Source: Microcebus murinus (taxonomy: Eukaryota; Chordata; Mammalia; Primates; Cheirogaleidae). From it: a stretch of DNA of 64,000 bases. Positions 1-11,400 of this stretch are shown here, piece by piece. The DNA is taken from positions 18,674,001-18,738,000 of the forward strand of contig NC_134129.1 in the NCBI RefSeq assembly GCF_040939455.1, in the 5' to 3' direction. A program made the position numbers and the translations under genes. Each line of letters opens with the position of its first letter. Within the stretch, counting starts at the first letter, position 1. Under the pieces are notes generated by a model. The model was not told where the DNA came from, searched no databases, and saw only the letters and a list, made by a program, of their open reading frames with translations.

Positions 1-309
1 CTGATCTCTAAATGTTGAAGTCCCAGGACACTGTTTCTAAACCTCTTCTCTTCTTTAGATATGTCCAATTCCTGTGCTTCCTTTGTGATCTCTTAATTAC
101 CTTGTATGAAGACCCCAGGTTCTCTCTCTGGCTTGAATCTTTCCCTTGAACTTCAGATTCATAACCAAGTGTGCAAATTTTGAAATTTATTCTGAATTTG
201 ACCACTCCTCTCTATTTCCATTGTCACCACTTTCTTCAAGCCTCAATTCTTTCTTTATCCTTCAACCCCTTGTATTTTAGTCTTGCCTTTGTTTAGCTGT
301 ACTTCACAC

Positions 310-843
310 ATGGCTGGAAAGATTCATTTAAAAATGCAACTATGCTATTACCCTCTGTATGAAACCCTCTGGTGACTTCCTCTTATAGTCAGTAAAATCC
401 ACAATCTTTACTGTGTCCCAAAGGCATTACATTATCTGTCTCCAGACTGTCTAACTACTCTATCCTTACTCACTGTTCTCTAGTCATTTTGTTTTCAGCA
501 CTTTACAGGTGTTCCTCAGGGTCTTTGCGCTTGCTGTTCCCTGTGTCCGGAATGTTCTTCATTCACATGCCCATATGGTTTGCTCTCTCACTTCTTTCAG
601 TATCTAAGTGTCAGCTTGCCCAAGAAGACGTTATTGACGATCCTGCTGAAAGGAACATTCTTCCCCTGTTTTATTTTTCTTTATATTTTTGTTGCCTACG
701 TCTCCCAGTAGAATGTAAGATCTATGAGGGAAGAGACATTGTCTGATTGTCTCATTCGTCCTCTTTTGAATACCCAGAGTCTACCATGTTTTGGCATAGG
801 CACTGAGTATGCACCCAGTAAATATTTAGGGAATGAATGAATA
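310..843 (+). repeat. L2 LINE 3' end
   Basis: Old LINE-2 fragment in sense orientation. The order matches the L2 3' region: a 'tctttgcgcttgctgttccc' block near 520, a cytosine-rich coding tail, 'agaatgtaagatctatgagg' near 710, then the short-repeat end 'cagtaaatatttagggaatgaatgaata' style tail near 810-843. Many substitutions, no intact reading frame. The small ORF at 489-746 is a by-product of this repeat. Confidence 0.75.
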
Positions 844-3800
844 AAGCATCATAATGTTCTAAGGGCTCCATTTGTTTTAGAGCAGCATCTTTTCCGTGTG
901 GTAGGCAAAAGGAGTATGGCCATAGTCAAATCCCTTATAGTTCCCAGCTGGTTACCAGGTCCTGCTTTTAGCAGCTAATCTCTACCAGAACAGAAGCCAA
1001 AGCCTTGTGATTATGAAAACATGTTATGTACTAAGAAAGACCTAGACTTACTTTTCTGCTCACACACGCCAGAGTAACACAAAGCTTTAGGACTCATTCC
1101 AGATTCTACTTAGTGGAGGCTTAAGTCTGCTGTCGGCTCCCTTCATTATTATTAGATCCATTATTTCTGGAGCTGTGCTCAGCTGGTCATGCGGGTTACA
1201 GGTATCAGTGCTTAGATGAATTTCCTACCATTTGGGATGCTGGCATTTATTTTTTGGGTAAGTCATTTTTTCCCTCATAATAAAATTAACCCAGACTGGA
1301 TTAGTTAAGAAACATTTGAATAAAAACTATAGAGAAAAGGAGAAAAATAATTATTCAGAATTCAACTTTTCAGAAACAACTATTGTTAACATTTTGATAT
1401 ATTTCTTAGCAGTTTTGTTTTAGAGCGTGTGTGTGTGTGTGTGTGTGTGCGCGTGTGTGTTTACATAGTTAAGGGAAGCCAACAATATTAATAGAACTCT
1501 TTTTGTATTTGAAAGCCCTATATTCCTGTGTCAAATAAGCTTAATAAAAAAACCTGAGGGAATTTGGCTTTGCGTACTCATTCTGAGCTAATTCTCAGGA
1601 GGCATTCCCTTTATTTGAAATCATAGACATCATTCTATCCACTTACCATTACGCTGTGCTTGAATATACATTTGTCCTTTTTGTCATACCTTATCTAGCC
1701 TCTCTCTCGTTAAAATTTGAGAGAGAATGCCCATGGCAGCCTTGTCTACCTTGCTTCCCAGTTTGTCAGTTATTTCTGCTCAGACAAGCCAGAAAAACAT
1801 TAGAAAACAGAATTTTAATCAGTGGAAACAAGAGTTAAAATGTGTGAGTTCCCTGATGTGAAGAAGAGTGAAGAAGTACCATGGTGTCAGGTCTGGTGGA
1901 CATGGGGAAGAAATGAATGCTAAGATTGGTTTGTGACAGAACCTAAATCTGGGCAACAGGTGGCAGGTGTACAGTAGGGCTGTGGTTTAAGATCCAAGGC
2001 CATACCTAGCAAGGGAGATGTTAAAAGTCCTAGGTAGGAAAAATGCAGATAATAGGCATAATGAGAGGAGCAACTGTGGGTGCTATTTATAAGGGTGGTT
2101 TAATGAGTTTTACCAAATGGATCTTTCTCCTTGGATTTGTTTAAATAATACATAATCATTATAGGAGCACTAGAAAGTAAAGATAAATAACTGCCACACT
2201 TAAAGATATCTATTGGTGCTTGTTTTGTAGTATTGGTAGTATGTAGGATAGGGGCTTGGGGGAAGAAATAGAATTGAGATTAGAGTTAATATACAGAAGA
2301 GATGGGTAGGGAAGTAATATAAATACAAATATAAAATGTTTAACAAAAAAATAGTAATCTGCCCCTGTCCATCACTGTTATTTAACTTGTTATGTATTAC
2401 TTTTATGATTAGAAAACACATCTAATATTTTTTTTTAAATACTTAAATTCTTAAATTGGCATGAACAAGCTGGAAATAGAAAATTGAAAGGGCCAGGATT
2501 TAAATGTGGTTTATTTCTCATAATCCTAATGGCTGAAGCCTTGGCAGAACGCACTGTTAGCTGAAGGCTCTCCCTTGAGATACAAAAGTCTTTGCCTCAA
2601 AGGAAAGCACTCTTGTGGCAAGGGACACCAGTTTGCTACTCCTGTTGTGCTCCTAATGCACAGTACACAGCATGTGAGTTACTGCTTATCAGTGAAGTTC
2701 CGATCATCACTGTGAAATCTTGTTTTCCAGATGTGTGAGTCATTAGGCGTGGTGTCAGCGCAGCAAGCAAGCCTTCCATTTTGGGCATCTATGCCTTCAG
2801 CAGGGTTGGCAGACTCCTGGTTCTGGCCTGATTAATGGCTTCAAATAGGAGAAAGGCATGTCCAGGAGATGATGGCAAAGGAATCTTTGCACCAGGCCAA
2901 CTCCTGCCTTTGTTGTCATTCTCTAGGCTGCCTGCAGGGTGCAGAGGCTAACTGCTGAAATGAGGGCACTGGGGGAGAGTAGGTAGTAAGACTGCTTGCC
3001 TGGTTGGTACACATTGCCAAATGAGACCTGGTTGTCTTGTATCTCTATGGAAGGCTTACTTTTTCAAGTAGTTTTATGTACATGATCTTAGGTGAGTCCT
3101 CCAAGATCTGAGTCCTGGGTAATAGGCTGCGTGCAGACAAAGGTCATGAGGTAATCATTTGCTGTTTTCTCACAGGCGTCTGTGACAAAAACTGGCTATG
3201 ACAAAATAAAGTTCTGCTTCTTAAATGATGGTGTTTGCTTTTTTAGCCCATACCCTTAGGCTAGAAGGACACAAATATCTTTCTATGGAAAATGCACATG
3301 TATCCCCTAAAATGCTTCTCAGAAAGCAAACAGACTTAGGAAGGAGAGATGGGATTCATATTATCTCTCTCTCCCCCCCCCCTCTTCCCCTCTTTCTTTC
3401 CTTTCTTCCTATTTGATATTTGTTAAGCCCTCCTTGATGTGAGGCATACATAATTGTTAGAATTATAATACTAAGTATTTTTTAAAAAGCCAATTATATT
3501 TTCATGTTGCTGAGAAGATTTCTGCCTAGAGTATAAAACATCTGTTTGTGATTTTTTTCCACACCAGTTAATAACAGTTCTGTCCAGTAGGTGGACTCCT
3601 GCATATACACGTAGGGGTTTTCTTTTTCTTTGAATCAAGTGTTCCTTAAATCTGTGAAAAGGCATTTCTCATACTGAACTTCTGATTTCACCAATTTACT
3701 ATCTGAAGGGCTGAAAATAGATTCTGGGATTCTGCCTTGCACCTTAATAGGAAGTTGAGAGTCAATCAAAAACTGTCCAGTGACCTACATGCTGTTTTCC

Positions 3801-4254
3801 TGTAATCATCTTGAAGGATGGACTCATTTAGTAATATAATCTTGAGTCTTAGCTGAGCACATATCTAATTAGCTAAGGTTTTGATTTCCTAGTCTTTTTT
3901 GCTAGGTGTATCTGTGTGTTTAGATTTTTGTCAATTAAATGTGAGTAGAAGTGATGTGGGCAACTGCTGGGTTATCCCCTTAGAGGGAAAGGCTAGGCCG
4001 TCTTTCCTTCCTCCCCTTCTTATTGTCTGGAATATGGATGTGATAAGGGAAGGGAGAGGAACCATAGTTGCCCATGAGGTAGAAACCAAATATTGAGGAA
4101 GTGGGAAGAACAGTGAGGTAGTGGGAAACTGAGTAGCTCTGACATTACAACCGTCATATTTTTTCTGGACTTTTTATGTTGAGATTATGATGTGAGAAAG
4201 ATACTTATTTCTACCCTGCTTAAGACACTATATTTTGGAGTCTCTTTTTGACTT
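844..4254. other. unassigned AT-rich sequence
   Basis: No gene found. Contains a GT microsatellite (1425-1461), a short C tract (3368-3379) and AT-rich unique-looking DNA. The stretch 2470-2960 is somewhat richer in GC and shows no repeat I recognise. Around 3880-4100 there is weak likeness to old LTR-type repeats, too weak to annotate. ORFs here are short and have no recognisable domain. Confidence 0.5.
1425..1461. repeat. (GT)n microsatellite
   Basis: Alternating GT run with two GC interruptions near 1449-1452. Confidence 0.95.
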
Positions 4255-5262
4255 TTTGGTGTATTTAAAATGTACAATGTGATGTTTTGATATATATATA
4301 TATGGTGCTTATTCATATATATGTGTATATATATATACACACACATATATATATATATAGTGAAATGATTATTACAGTCAAGCAAATTGTCCTGTCCATA
4401 ACCTTTCATTGTTACTTTATATTTTGTAGTAAAATCTCTTTAGCAGATTCTCAGTATATAATACAACATTATTAACTATAGTTCTCAAGCTGTATATTAG
4501 ATATTAGATCTTATTCATCTTGCATAAGTGAAAGTTTATATCTTTGGACATACTTTTCCCCTTTTCCTCTTCTTTCCATTCCTAGTAACCACTCTTCTCT
4601 CTGCCTCTGTATTTGACTTCTTAAATAGTCCACATATAAGTGAGATCATGCAGTATTTTTGTTTCTGTGTTTTACTTAGCATAACGTCCTCCACATTCTT
4701 CCATGTTGTAGCAAATGGCAGTATCTCCTTTTTAAGGGTGAATAACGGTCCGTTTATTTATATGCCACAATTTCTTTATCCATTCTTCTGTCAATAAACA
4801 CTTAAGATTGTTTTCATACTTTGGCTATTGTGAATAATGCTACAGTTGAACATGGGAGTGCAGATATGTCTGCAAGATGCTTATTTCTATTCCGTTTAGG
4901 TATAAACTCAGCAGAGTGATTGCTCGATCACATGGTAGTTTTATTTTTAATTTTTTAAGGAACTTCTATACTGTTTCACATAATGGCTGTACTAATTTAT
5001 ACTCCCACCAACAGTTTAAAAGGGTTTTCTTTTTCTCCATGACCTTGCTAATACTTATTATCTTTTGACTTTTTGATAATAGCCATCCTAACAGGTGTGA
5101 AGTGGCATGTCATCCTAGTGGTTTGTTTGATTTGCATTTCCCTGATGAATGATATTGAACACCTTTTCATATATCTGTTGGCCTTTTTATGTCTTCATTG
5201 GGAAAATGTCTGTTTTAGTCCTTTGCTTATTTTTAAATTAAGTCTCTTCATTAGATCAGTCT
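4255..5262 (-). repeat. old L1 (L1M type), ORF2 3' end and 3'UTR, antisense
   Basis: Read on the minus strand this is the C-terminal part of L1 ORF2 followed by its 3' untranslated region. Plus-strand landmarks are the complements of familiar ORF2 phrases: 'tatactcccaccaacagttt' near 5000, 'aggtgtgaagtggcatgtca' near 5093, 'catttccctgatgaatgata' near 5136, and 'tggctattgtgaataatgct' near 4823. Heavily mutated, with stops in all frames. The 3'UTR contains a TA/CA microsatellite (4290-4359). ORFs at 4528-5264 on the plus strand are antisense shadows of this element. Confidence 0.85.
4290..4359. repeat. (TA)n/(CA)n microsatellite
   Basis: Alternating TA runs separated by 'tggtgcttattca', with a short CACACACA core near 4337-4345. 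It lies inside the 3'UTR part of the antisense L1. Confidence 0.9.
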
Positions 5263-5464
5263 AATTCTAAGATATGTGTAATATCTATACTAGGATCTAT
5301 ATCTATATAAAGACAACTGATGTGTGTAGTAAGGTTTACAGTCATAATGTCCTCCTGTAACAAAGTTAGAAAGACTAACCAGCAGTAAAAGACAAAAAGA
5401 AATGTTATATATTAAGTATTTTAAGGACAATGAAGGGTGTTTTGTCCAAAGACATATCATGATA

Positions 5465-5600
5465 AATGTAAAAGCATAAGTTTTGGACTCAGTTGGGCTT
5501 GAATTTGGTTGTGAAACTTCAGTCAGTCACTTAACACTAAGTTTCCTCATCTGTAATATGATGTTCCTTATTCCATATACTCATCTCCTACCCCTTTTCC
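5465..5600 (+). repeat. MIR SINE
   Basis: Sense MIR core: 'ttttggactcagttgggctt', then a cysteine-free but typical 'cttcagtcagtcacttaaca' and 'gtttcctcatctgtaatatg'. Diverged as expected for an ancient SINE. Confidence 0.75.
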
Positions 5601-6463
5601 TCTACTTACCACCCCATAATACACCAAGGTCAGCTTAATGTCCCATTTAATCTATTTCTGTTTTATTTTCAGGAATCTTAGAGATCATTTTGCCATTTGT
5701 CATAATAGAACAACTGAGACTGTGGTTTCAAAGTTGCTCAATTCTTATTCCTAACAATTTTAGTTCAAAAACTTAAAATTGCAAATGACAAGATTTCCTC
5801 TCCAGACTCATTACAGCTTATTTATGTAAATATTGGTAAATTTCTGGATATAGCAATAGCTCTTGTGAGAAAAATACCGAGTAGCTTTAGCCTTCTAACA
5901 AAACTCATTCTTGACAAAGTTTTATAAAAATTTTTAATGCAATGGGAAATACTTGAGACTATTTTGACACTTAGATTTATATTTTAATTCTATCATCTAA
6001 ATGTAGATAAGGCATCTCTATTTTTTAAATTACTGTTTTAGAAAATGAAAAGCTTTCTTAAGACAATAATAGGAGGGATACCTGTGTTTGAAACTCTGAA
6101 AATCAATGAGTCACCTTCCCCTTATATATAAAGAGATTAATCAAAAGATTATTTAAATGTCACCAACCAGTATATTTGATCTATAATTTCTTTCTAAAAA
6201 TGTTATCTCTAACTTTTTCACAGCACATAGAATTTCCCCTATTCTTGGTAACAGCTAGTGCAATTGCATTTTATAAACCCTTTGTTCTTTTTAAAGCATC
6301 CTTATATATCCAGTATGTTTCCAGGATGAAGAAAAGCATATGGATAATAGGAAAAAAAAATTGCAAAGGGAATATTCATGTTTTCAATCAGTTTATAATA
6401 TACTTGGACTAGCAATAGTTTCATAGAAGAAATAATGCAGAGTAGCATGTAAACTTCACTGAA
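5601..6463. other. unassigned AT-rich sequence
   Basis: No gene, RNA gene or repeat recognised. ORFs at 6176-6412 (+) and 6302-6496 (-) overlap on opposite strands and encode only low-complexity hydrophobic peptides. Confidence 0.5.
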
Positions 6464-6477
6464 GTATTTGGTTATTA
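6464..6477. repeat. left target-site duplication of the L1
   Basis: The 14-mer gtatttggttatta occurs here and again at 7480-7493, on either side of the L1. It also contains the TA target and first bases of the mariner left terminal repeat, so the L1 entered the mariner end. Confidence 0.9.
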
Positions 6478-7479
6478 CAGCCAAAGAAACAGTCATGAAA
6501 GTAAACAGACAGCCTACAGAATGAGAGAAAATTTTTGCATCCTACGCATCCGATAAGGGGCTGATAGCTAGAATATACTTAGAACTCACGAAAATCAGCA
6601 AGAAAAATCAAATAACCCTATTAAAAAGTGGGCAAAGGACTTGAACAGAAACTTTTCTAAAGAAGACAGAAGAATGGCCAACAAACATGAAAAAATGCTC
6701 AACATCTCTAATCATCAGGGAAATGCAAATCAAAACCACAATGAGATCTCACTTAACTCCAGTTAAGGCCAGTGAGAATGGCCTTTATCAAAAAATCTCC
6801 AAATAATAAATGCTGGCGTGGATGCGGAGAGAGAGGAACACTCCTACACTGCTGGTGGGACTGCAAACTAGTTCAACCTCTGTGGAAAGCAATTTGGAGA
6901 TAGTTTAAAACGATACAAGTGAATCTACCATTTGATCCAGCAATCCCATTACTGGGCATCTACCCAAAAGATCCAGTGACACTCTACAAAAAAGACACCT
7001 GCACTGGAATGTTTATAGCAGCACAATTCATAATTGCAAAGCTGTGGAAACAGCCCAAGTGCCCATCAATCCAATAATGGATTAATAAAATGTGGTATAT
7101 GTATACCATGGAGTACTATTCAGCTCTAAGAAACAATGGTGATACAGCACATCTTATATTTTCCTGGTTAGAGCTGGAACCCATACTACTAAGTGAAGTA
7201 TCCCAAGAATGGAAAAACAAGCACCAGATATACTCACCAGCAAACTGGTATTAACTGAGCAGCACCTAAGTGGACACATAGGTACTACAGTAATAGGGTA
7301 TTGGGCAGGTGGGAGGGGGGAAGGGGTGGGTAGTTACATACATAATGAGTGAGATGTGCACCATCTGGGGGATGGTCATGCTGGAAACTCAGACTTGTGG
7401 GGGGGGGAAGGGCATTTATTGAAACCTTAAAATCTGTACCCCCGTAATATGCCGAAATAAAAAAAAAAAGAAAAAAAAG
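6478..7479 (+). mobile_element. 5'-truncated L1 (strepsirrhine type) with poly-A tail
   Basis: Sense L1 covering the C-terminal end of ORF2 and the 3'UTR. Familiar ORF2 stretches are visible: 'aagtgggcaaaggacttgaa' near 6627, 'ggatgcggagagagaggaac' near 6820, 'atttgatccagcaatcccat' near 6930 and 'catggagtactattcagctc' near 7108. The 3'UTR has G-rich tracts (7303-7330, 7397-7411), then an AATAAA-like run into poly-A at 7456-7478. Both flanks carry the same 14-bp direct repeat, the signature of target-primed reverse transcription. The reading frame is broken by several stops, so the copy is dead. It lacks ORF1 and most of ORF2. It is less diverged than the L1 at 4255-5262 and is probably lineage-specific. 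Confidence 0.93.
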
Positions 7480-7493
7480 GTATTTGGTTATTA
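7480..7493. repeat. right target-site duplication of the L1
   Basis: Exact copy of 6464-6477, directly after the poly-A tail. Bases 7483-7493 are also the outer part of the mariner left terminal repeat. Confidence 0.9.
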
Positions 7494-8758
7494 AATATGT
7501 AATGTCCGATTTCCTTAAGCACTAAGTTTGTCAGTTGTATCCCTGACATGTCACTTTGACATTTCTTGTTTCTTTTCTTTCTTTTTTTTTTTTATTGTGA
7601 AGGTACATCCTTAATCTTTCAAATATACGTTTTGGCTTGTGATTATCTTTCAAATTTTTTTGGAGCAATTTTTGTGAAACCATGGATAGTAAAAATTTGT
7701 TATTTTTCAATATTAGTTCCATTGTGGAACAAATGCAGCACAGCTTGAAATATCAACAGTGTTTGGGAAGGATGTGGCTAATGAATGCACAGTAAGTACA
7801 TTGATGGTTTGGGAAGTTATGTTCTGGTGATTTTAGTCTTGAAAATGAGCCATGTAGATGACCTGAGACCAAGGTGGATAATGATGAGCAGAAACCTGTA
7901 GTGGCAGCAAATCCATCTCAACCTACGTGTGAATTAGCAGCAAGGTGTGTCTTTACTATTCCAACAGTATTGGACCATTGGAAACAAATGAGAAAGATAA
8001 AGAAGCTGCATAGTTGGATACCACATGAATTAAATGAGAGTCAGAAGAGAAATCATCTTGATGCTTGCTTTTGTCTGCTGTCATGATGAACTATTTCTAT
8101 GCCATATTATTATGCGTGATGAAAAATGGATTCTGTTGATAATCGTAAGCATTCGGCACAGTGGTTGGATAAAAATTAAGTGCCAAAACACAGTCCAACA
8201 CTGAATATTCATCAAAAAAAAGCTAATGGTGTCCATTTGGTGGTCCATCACTGGTATTATCTATTACAGTTTCCTGAAACCTGGTCAGTGGATTACAGCA
8301 GATATCTACTGCAACCAAATGGATGAAAGGATGAGGATGCTTGTAATTAAGCAGCGGAGATTGGTCAATAGAGACAGGCCTATCCTTTTCCAAGACCATG
8401 CTTGACCGCATGTCACACTAAAGCTGCTGCTCAAATTACAGAAGCTGGCTTGGAATCTCTCTATCATCCACTGTATTCACCAGATTTTGCACCAACTGAC
8501 TACCACTTCTTCCAGACTTTGGACCACTTCTTGCAAGGAAAAATATTCAGTTTTCAACAAACTGTGGAAAACAGCTTTGCAATTTCATTGCCACTCATTC
8601 TCGAGGTTTCTTCACTGCTGGCATAAGCAAGCTACCGTTAGATGGCAAAACTGTGTCGATAGTTTAGGCACATACTTTTTTTGATTAATTCTGCTTGTTG
8701 AAATATAATAAACTAAACTTTTGATTTGAAGTCAGACATTTCATATTTAATGACCTAA
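7483..8758 (+). mobile_element. Hsmar2-like mariner with both terminal repeats
   Basis: Full-length Tc1/mariner element of about 1.28 kb. The left terminal repeat (7483-7509) and the inverted right one (8732-8758) agree at 23 of 27 positions. Each is bordered by the TA target dinucleotide (7481-7482 and 8759-8760). The internal sequence follows the Hsmar2 consensus closely from the transposase start near 7682 to the 'aatataataaactaaacttt' end near 8703. The left repeat has been interrupted by the L1 at 6478-7479, so a second partial copy of the outer repeat sits at 6465-6477. The length fits the usual 1.3 kb of the family. The transposase is dead (see separate entry). Confidence 0.92.
7682..8684 (+). 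pseudogene. mariner transposase pseudogene (Hsmar2 type)
   Basis: Relic of a D,D34D transposase, the enzyme that cuts and pastes mariner DNA. A start-like ATG lies at 7682. Two in-frame fragments survive: 7874-8086, with the helix-turn-helix-to-catalytic linker including 'WIPHELNESQKRN', and 8402-8626, with 'YSPDFAPTDYHFF', the motif of the third catalytic aspartate (codon 8498-8500). The first aspartate sits in 'DEKWILL' (codon 8118-8120), and a one-base loss follows it. The second is in a damaged block (codon 8394-8396). There are stops near 8086 and 8178 and a frameshift near 8560, after which the C-terminal 'RWQNCVDSLGTYF' lies in another frame. No function is expected. The human relative SETMAR derives from the related Hsmar1, not from this family. 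Confidence 0.9.
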
Positions 8759-8760
8759 TA

Positions 8761-10799
8761 CATAGGAGCAGGATACATATAGTGTGAATTTAGAGAAAAA
8801 TATGACTAGTGAGTTGGAGTTGTTGAAATTTCTTACAGAATTTATACACTTCAGTTGGCCTTGGAGGATAGGTAGGATTTAGATAGCTGAAGAGACGTGG
8901 AAGGAAGAGAACATTAGGAAAATTACTGAGGCAGAATAAGCATGGGCATAGGGAATTAAAAGGAATTTCTTCTGATGGAAGAAAAAATAAGTTGAGAAGT
9001 CTTAGGTTATTAGATTAATAACTAAAATGGAATGCTCTTTCCCAGGTCTTGGAAACCTATCAGTGTAAGAAATGTGGGCTTTTCCCTATAATCATTAGAA
9101 CCACAGTAGGATCTTGAGCAAGATTATGACATGATAAAAGTGGGGTTTTAGAAAATTTAATCTAAAGGGTGTTTATGGTGTGTATTAGAGGTAGCAAAAA
9201 CTATCCTTGGGGCAGTAAAAATGAACTGAAATTGTTTAGGTCCTGAAAGTGAGCTATGATACTGAGGATTGAAAAGATGGAAGAATTCTGAGCTCTTTAC
9301 AAGGATAATTGAGAACATGGTAAACTGAAAAAATAGTGAAAGGTTAAAACTGGCTCTAGAAGATATTGGGCAAAATGAGTGGTCAGTGCTTTCTCTGTTT
9401 GAAAGGAACATACTAAAATCTAGTATTTTGCACTTGCCATTGAATTTAAAATGCCTTTTTAAAATTTCTTTGTTTAGTAGTTATTTTGTTTCATGACACC
9501 TCCAAAAAGTCTGCAAAATTCCCATTAAAAAAAGAAAAAAGATTCAAAAGAGTTGGTAATGAAGGGTTAGAAAAATACTTACATAGAAGGTATCTTTATG
9601 AAGTGTAGCAGTGACCCATAGGCATGTATGTGCTCTAGGTAAGCTACGCAGCCTTAGTACCCGACTATAGTCTTGGAAGCAAAGGGGAAGTATGAAGTAT
9701 TTTTAATAAGTGGTACTGGGAGGCAGGTATGAGCCTGTAATTTCCAGAGAATGTCTAGGAGACCAGCCTGGTGACAGCAGATAAACCAGGTAGGAAGCAC
9801 ATTGGCTAAATGGTACCATGGTGATATATCTATAAACAAACACAACAAAAGGGAAACAAACAGGGTAGAATTGCTCATGTCAGTCTTACAAAATACACAG
9901 AAATATCAGTGCTGAGAAAGATTTCTAGAAAACATCTGCCAGGTTTGCAGGTATTTGGCTAAGTATACAATTTTCCTGGTATTTTTAAAGTGTTATATCT
10001 AATCTACATAGATAAACAATACTGTGTGCTTTCAAAATGCATCAGGGACCACATAAAACCTATGTATCAAAACATAAACTTGGTTTTGAAATATGATTAA
10101 TGTAGCTGAGAATACATTCAGCTCTTGGAATAAAAAAAAAAAAAACCCACACAAGAGAATCAATATGATGGGCCATATGTTCTTTGATAGTTACAGAAAT
10201 GGAATATACAATGAAGACCAGATAGGTTTCAGTTTGTTTGTTTTCAGTTTTGCACATTAGCTGCTGCAGCTGAAAAAGCATATCCCCAGTGAGGATTTCA
10301 TGGGGTGAAATATTACTCACCACTTTATTCTTTTGGGATCCTCTTGTATCTTCACTGCAACTAAAAACACTTCAGCTTTGCCTGAAGCATATTTTCTGGA
10401 TCTTAAAAATAACATGAATTTAAGCAAATTCTGGCTGTTTTTCCCCTCCTAGCTACATTGCTTTACTTAAATAAAACATAAAAGTAAGTGTTGTATTTTG
10501 GTCTTATGTTGTAAATTATGCATTTAAGTTAGTTTTCATAGAAATGTGAGTTGATGTTAATGCTTTAAAACAAAAATAGATGGATAAGCTAAAGTTCCCA
10601 GACTAAGGGAAGTCTTTCTTTCATTTGGCTTGAAACACAAAGTGAATTGTAATCTGCAAGCAAATATATTTTTTTCCTTGGGATCTATGATCTTTTAGTC
10701 CATTTAATTGGAGATCAATTTCAGTCTCCTGATAATTTGACCAGTAGAATGGGACTTTGGCATAAATAACCAAGAAAATGATAATATTTCTAGTAACAA
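8761..10799. other. unassigned sequence
   Basis: No gene found. 8880-9420 has weak likeness to ancient LINE-type dispersed repeats ('atgacatgataaaagtgggg' near 9127), not assignable by eye. ORFs at 9157-9411, 9654-9878 and 10060-10323 (all minus) have no recognisable domain. Confidence 0.45.
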
Positions 10800-11070
10800 A
10801 TAATAATAGCAAAATTTATTAAGCTCCTACCGTATTCTAAGTGCTTCCTATTTTGTTTAATTTCTACTTAATTAAATTAATAACAAAACCCTGTCAGGTA
10901 GGTAGCATCATTATCCCCATTTTACAGATGAGGGAGGTTAGGCACAAAGTGACTCAGTAAATTGTCCAAGGTTATACAGCTAGGAAGCGGTGAAGCCATG
11001 AACTCAGACTCTGTCTGACCTTCTGACCTCTGAGTTCATTTCCTTGACCCTGTGCTATGGAATTGCTCTA
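10800..11070 (-). repeat. MIR SINE, antisense
   Basis: Plus strand shows the MIR complement: 'attatccccattttacagat' near 10910, 'gggaggttaggcacaaagtg' near 10931, 'ttatacagctaggaagcggt' near 10971. Nearly full length. Confidence 0.85.
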
Positions 11071-11219
11071 TTGACATAATTTTTGAAGAATTGCTACCTT
11101 AAGATAGAAATAAGAAACAAGGTATGCGTTGTTGAAAGTCAGATAAAAGAATAGAGGATGCAACAACATTGTTAAACCCATAAATATAACAGTGGTAGCT
11201 ACCAAGCAGACCTCTTAGG

Positions 11220-11400
11220 TTATCATATTTAATTAAAAGTCTTTCAGTTATTCTGCTTTCCCAGCACCATTTTCCAGCTGAGAAAACTAGAGCTCAGAGA
11301 CATGGAGGCCCATTCTCCAGGATCACAGAGCTTGTAAATATCAGATTTAGAATTTGAATACAGATCTCTGACTCCTAAATTTATACTCCTTTTGACAGAA
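11220..11400 (-). repeat. MIR SINE, antisense
   Basis: A second MIR in the same orientation, diverged: 'cattttccagctgagaaaac' near 11268, then 'gatcacagagcttgtaaata' near 11321. Close spacing to the previous MIR probably reflects independent old insertions. Confidence 0.65.

Noticed and set aside
3207..3212. AATAAA polyadenylation signal
   Set aside because: Common by chance in AT-rich DNA, and no gene or processed copy leads into it.
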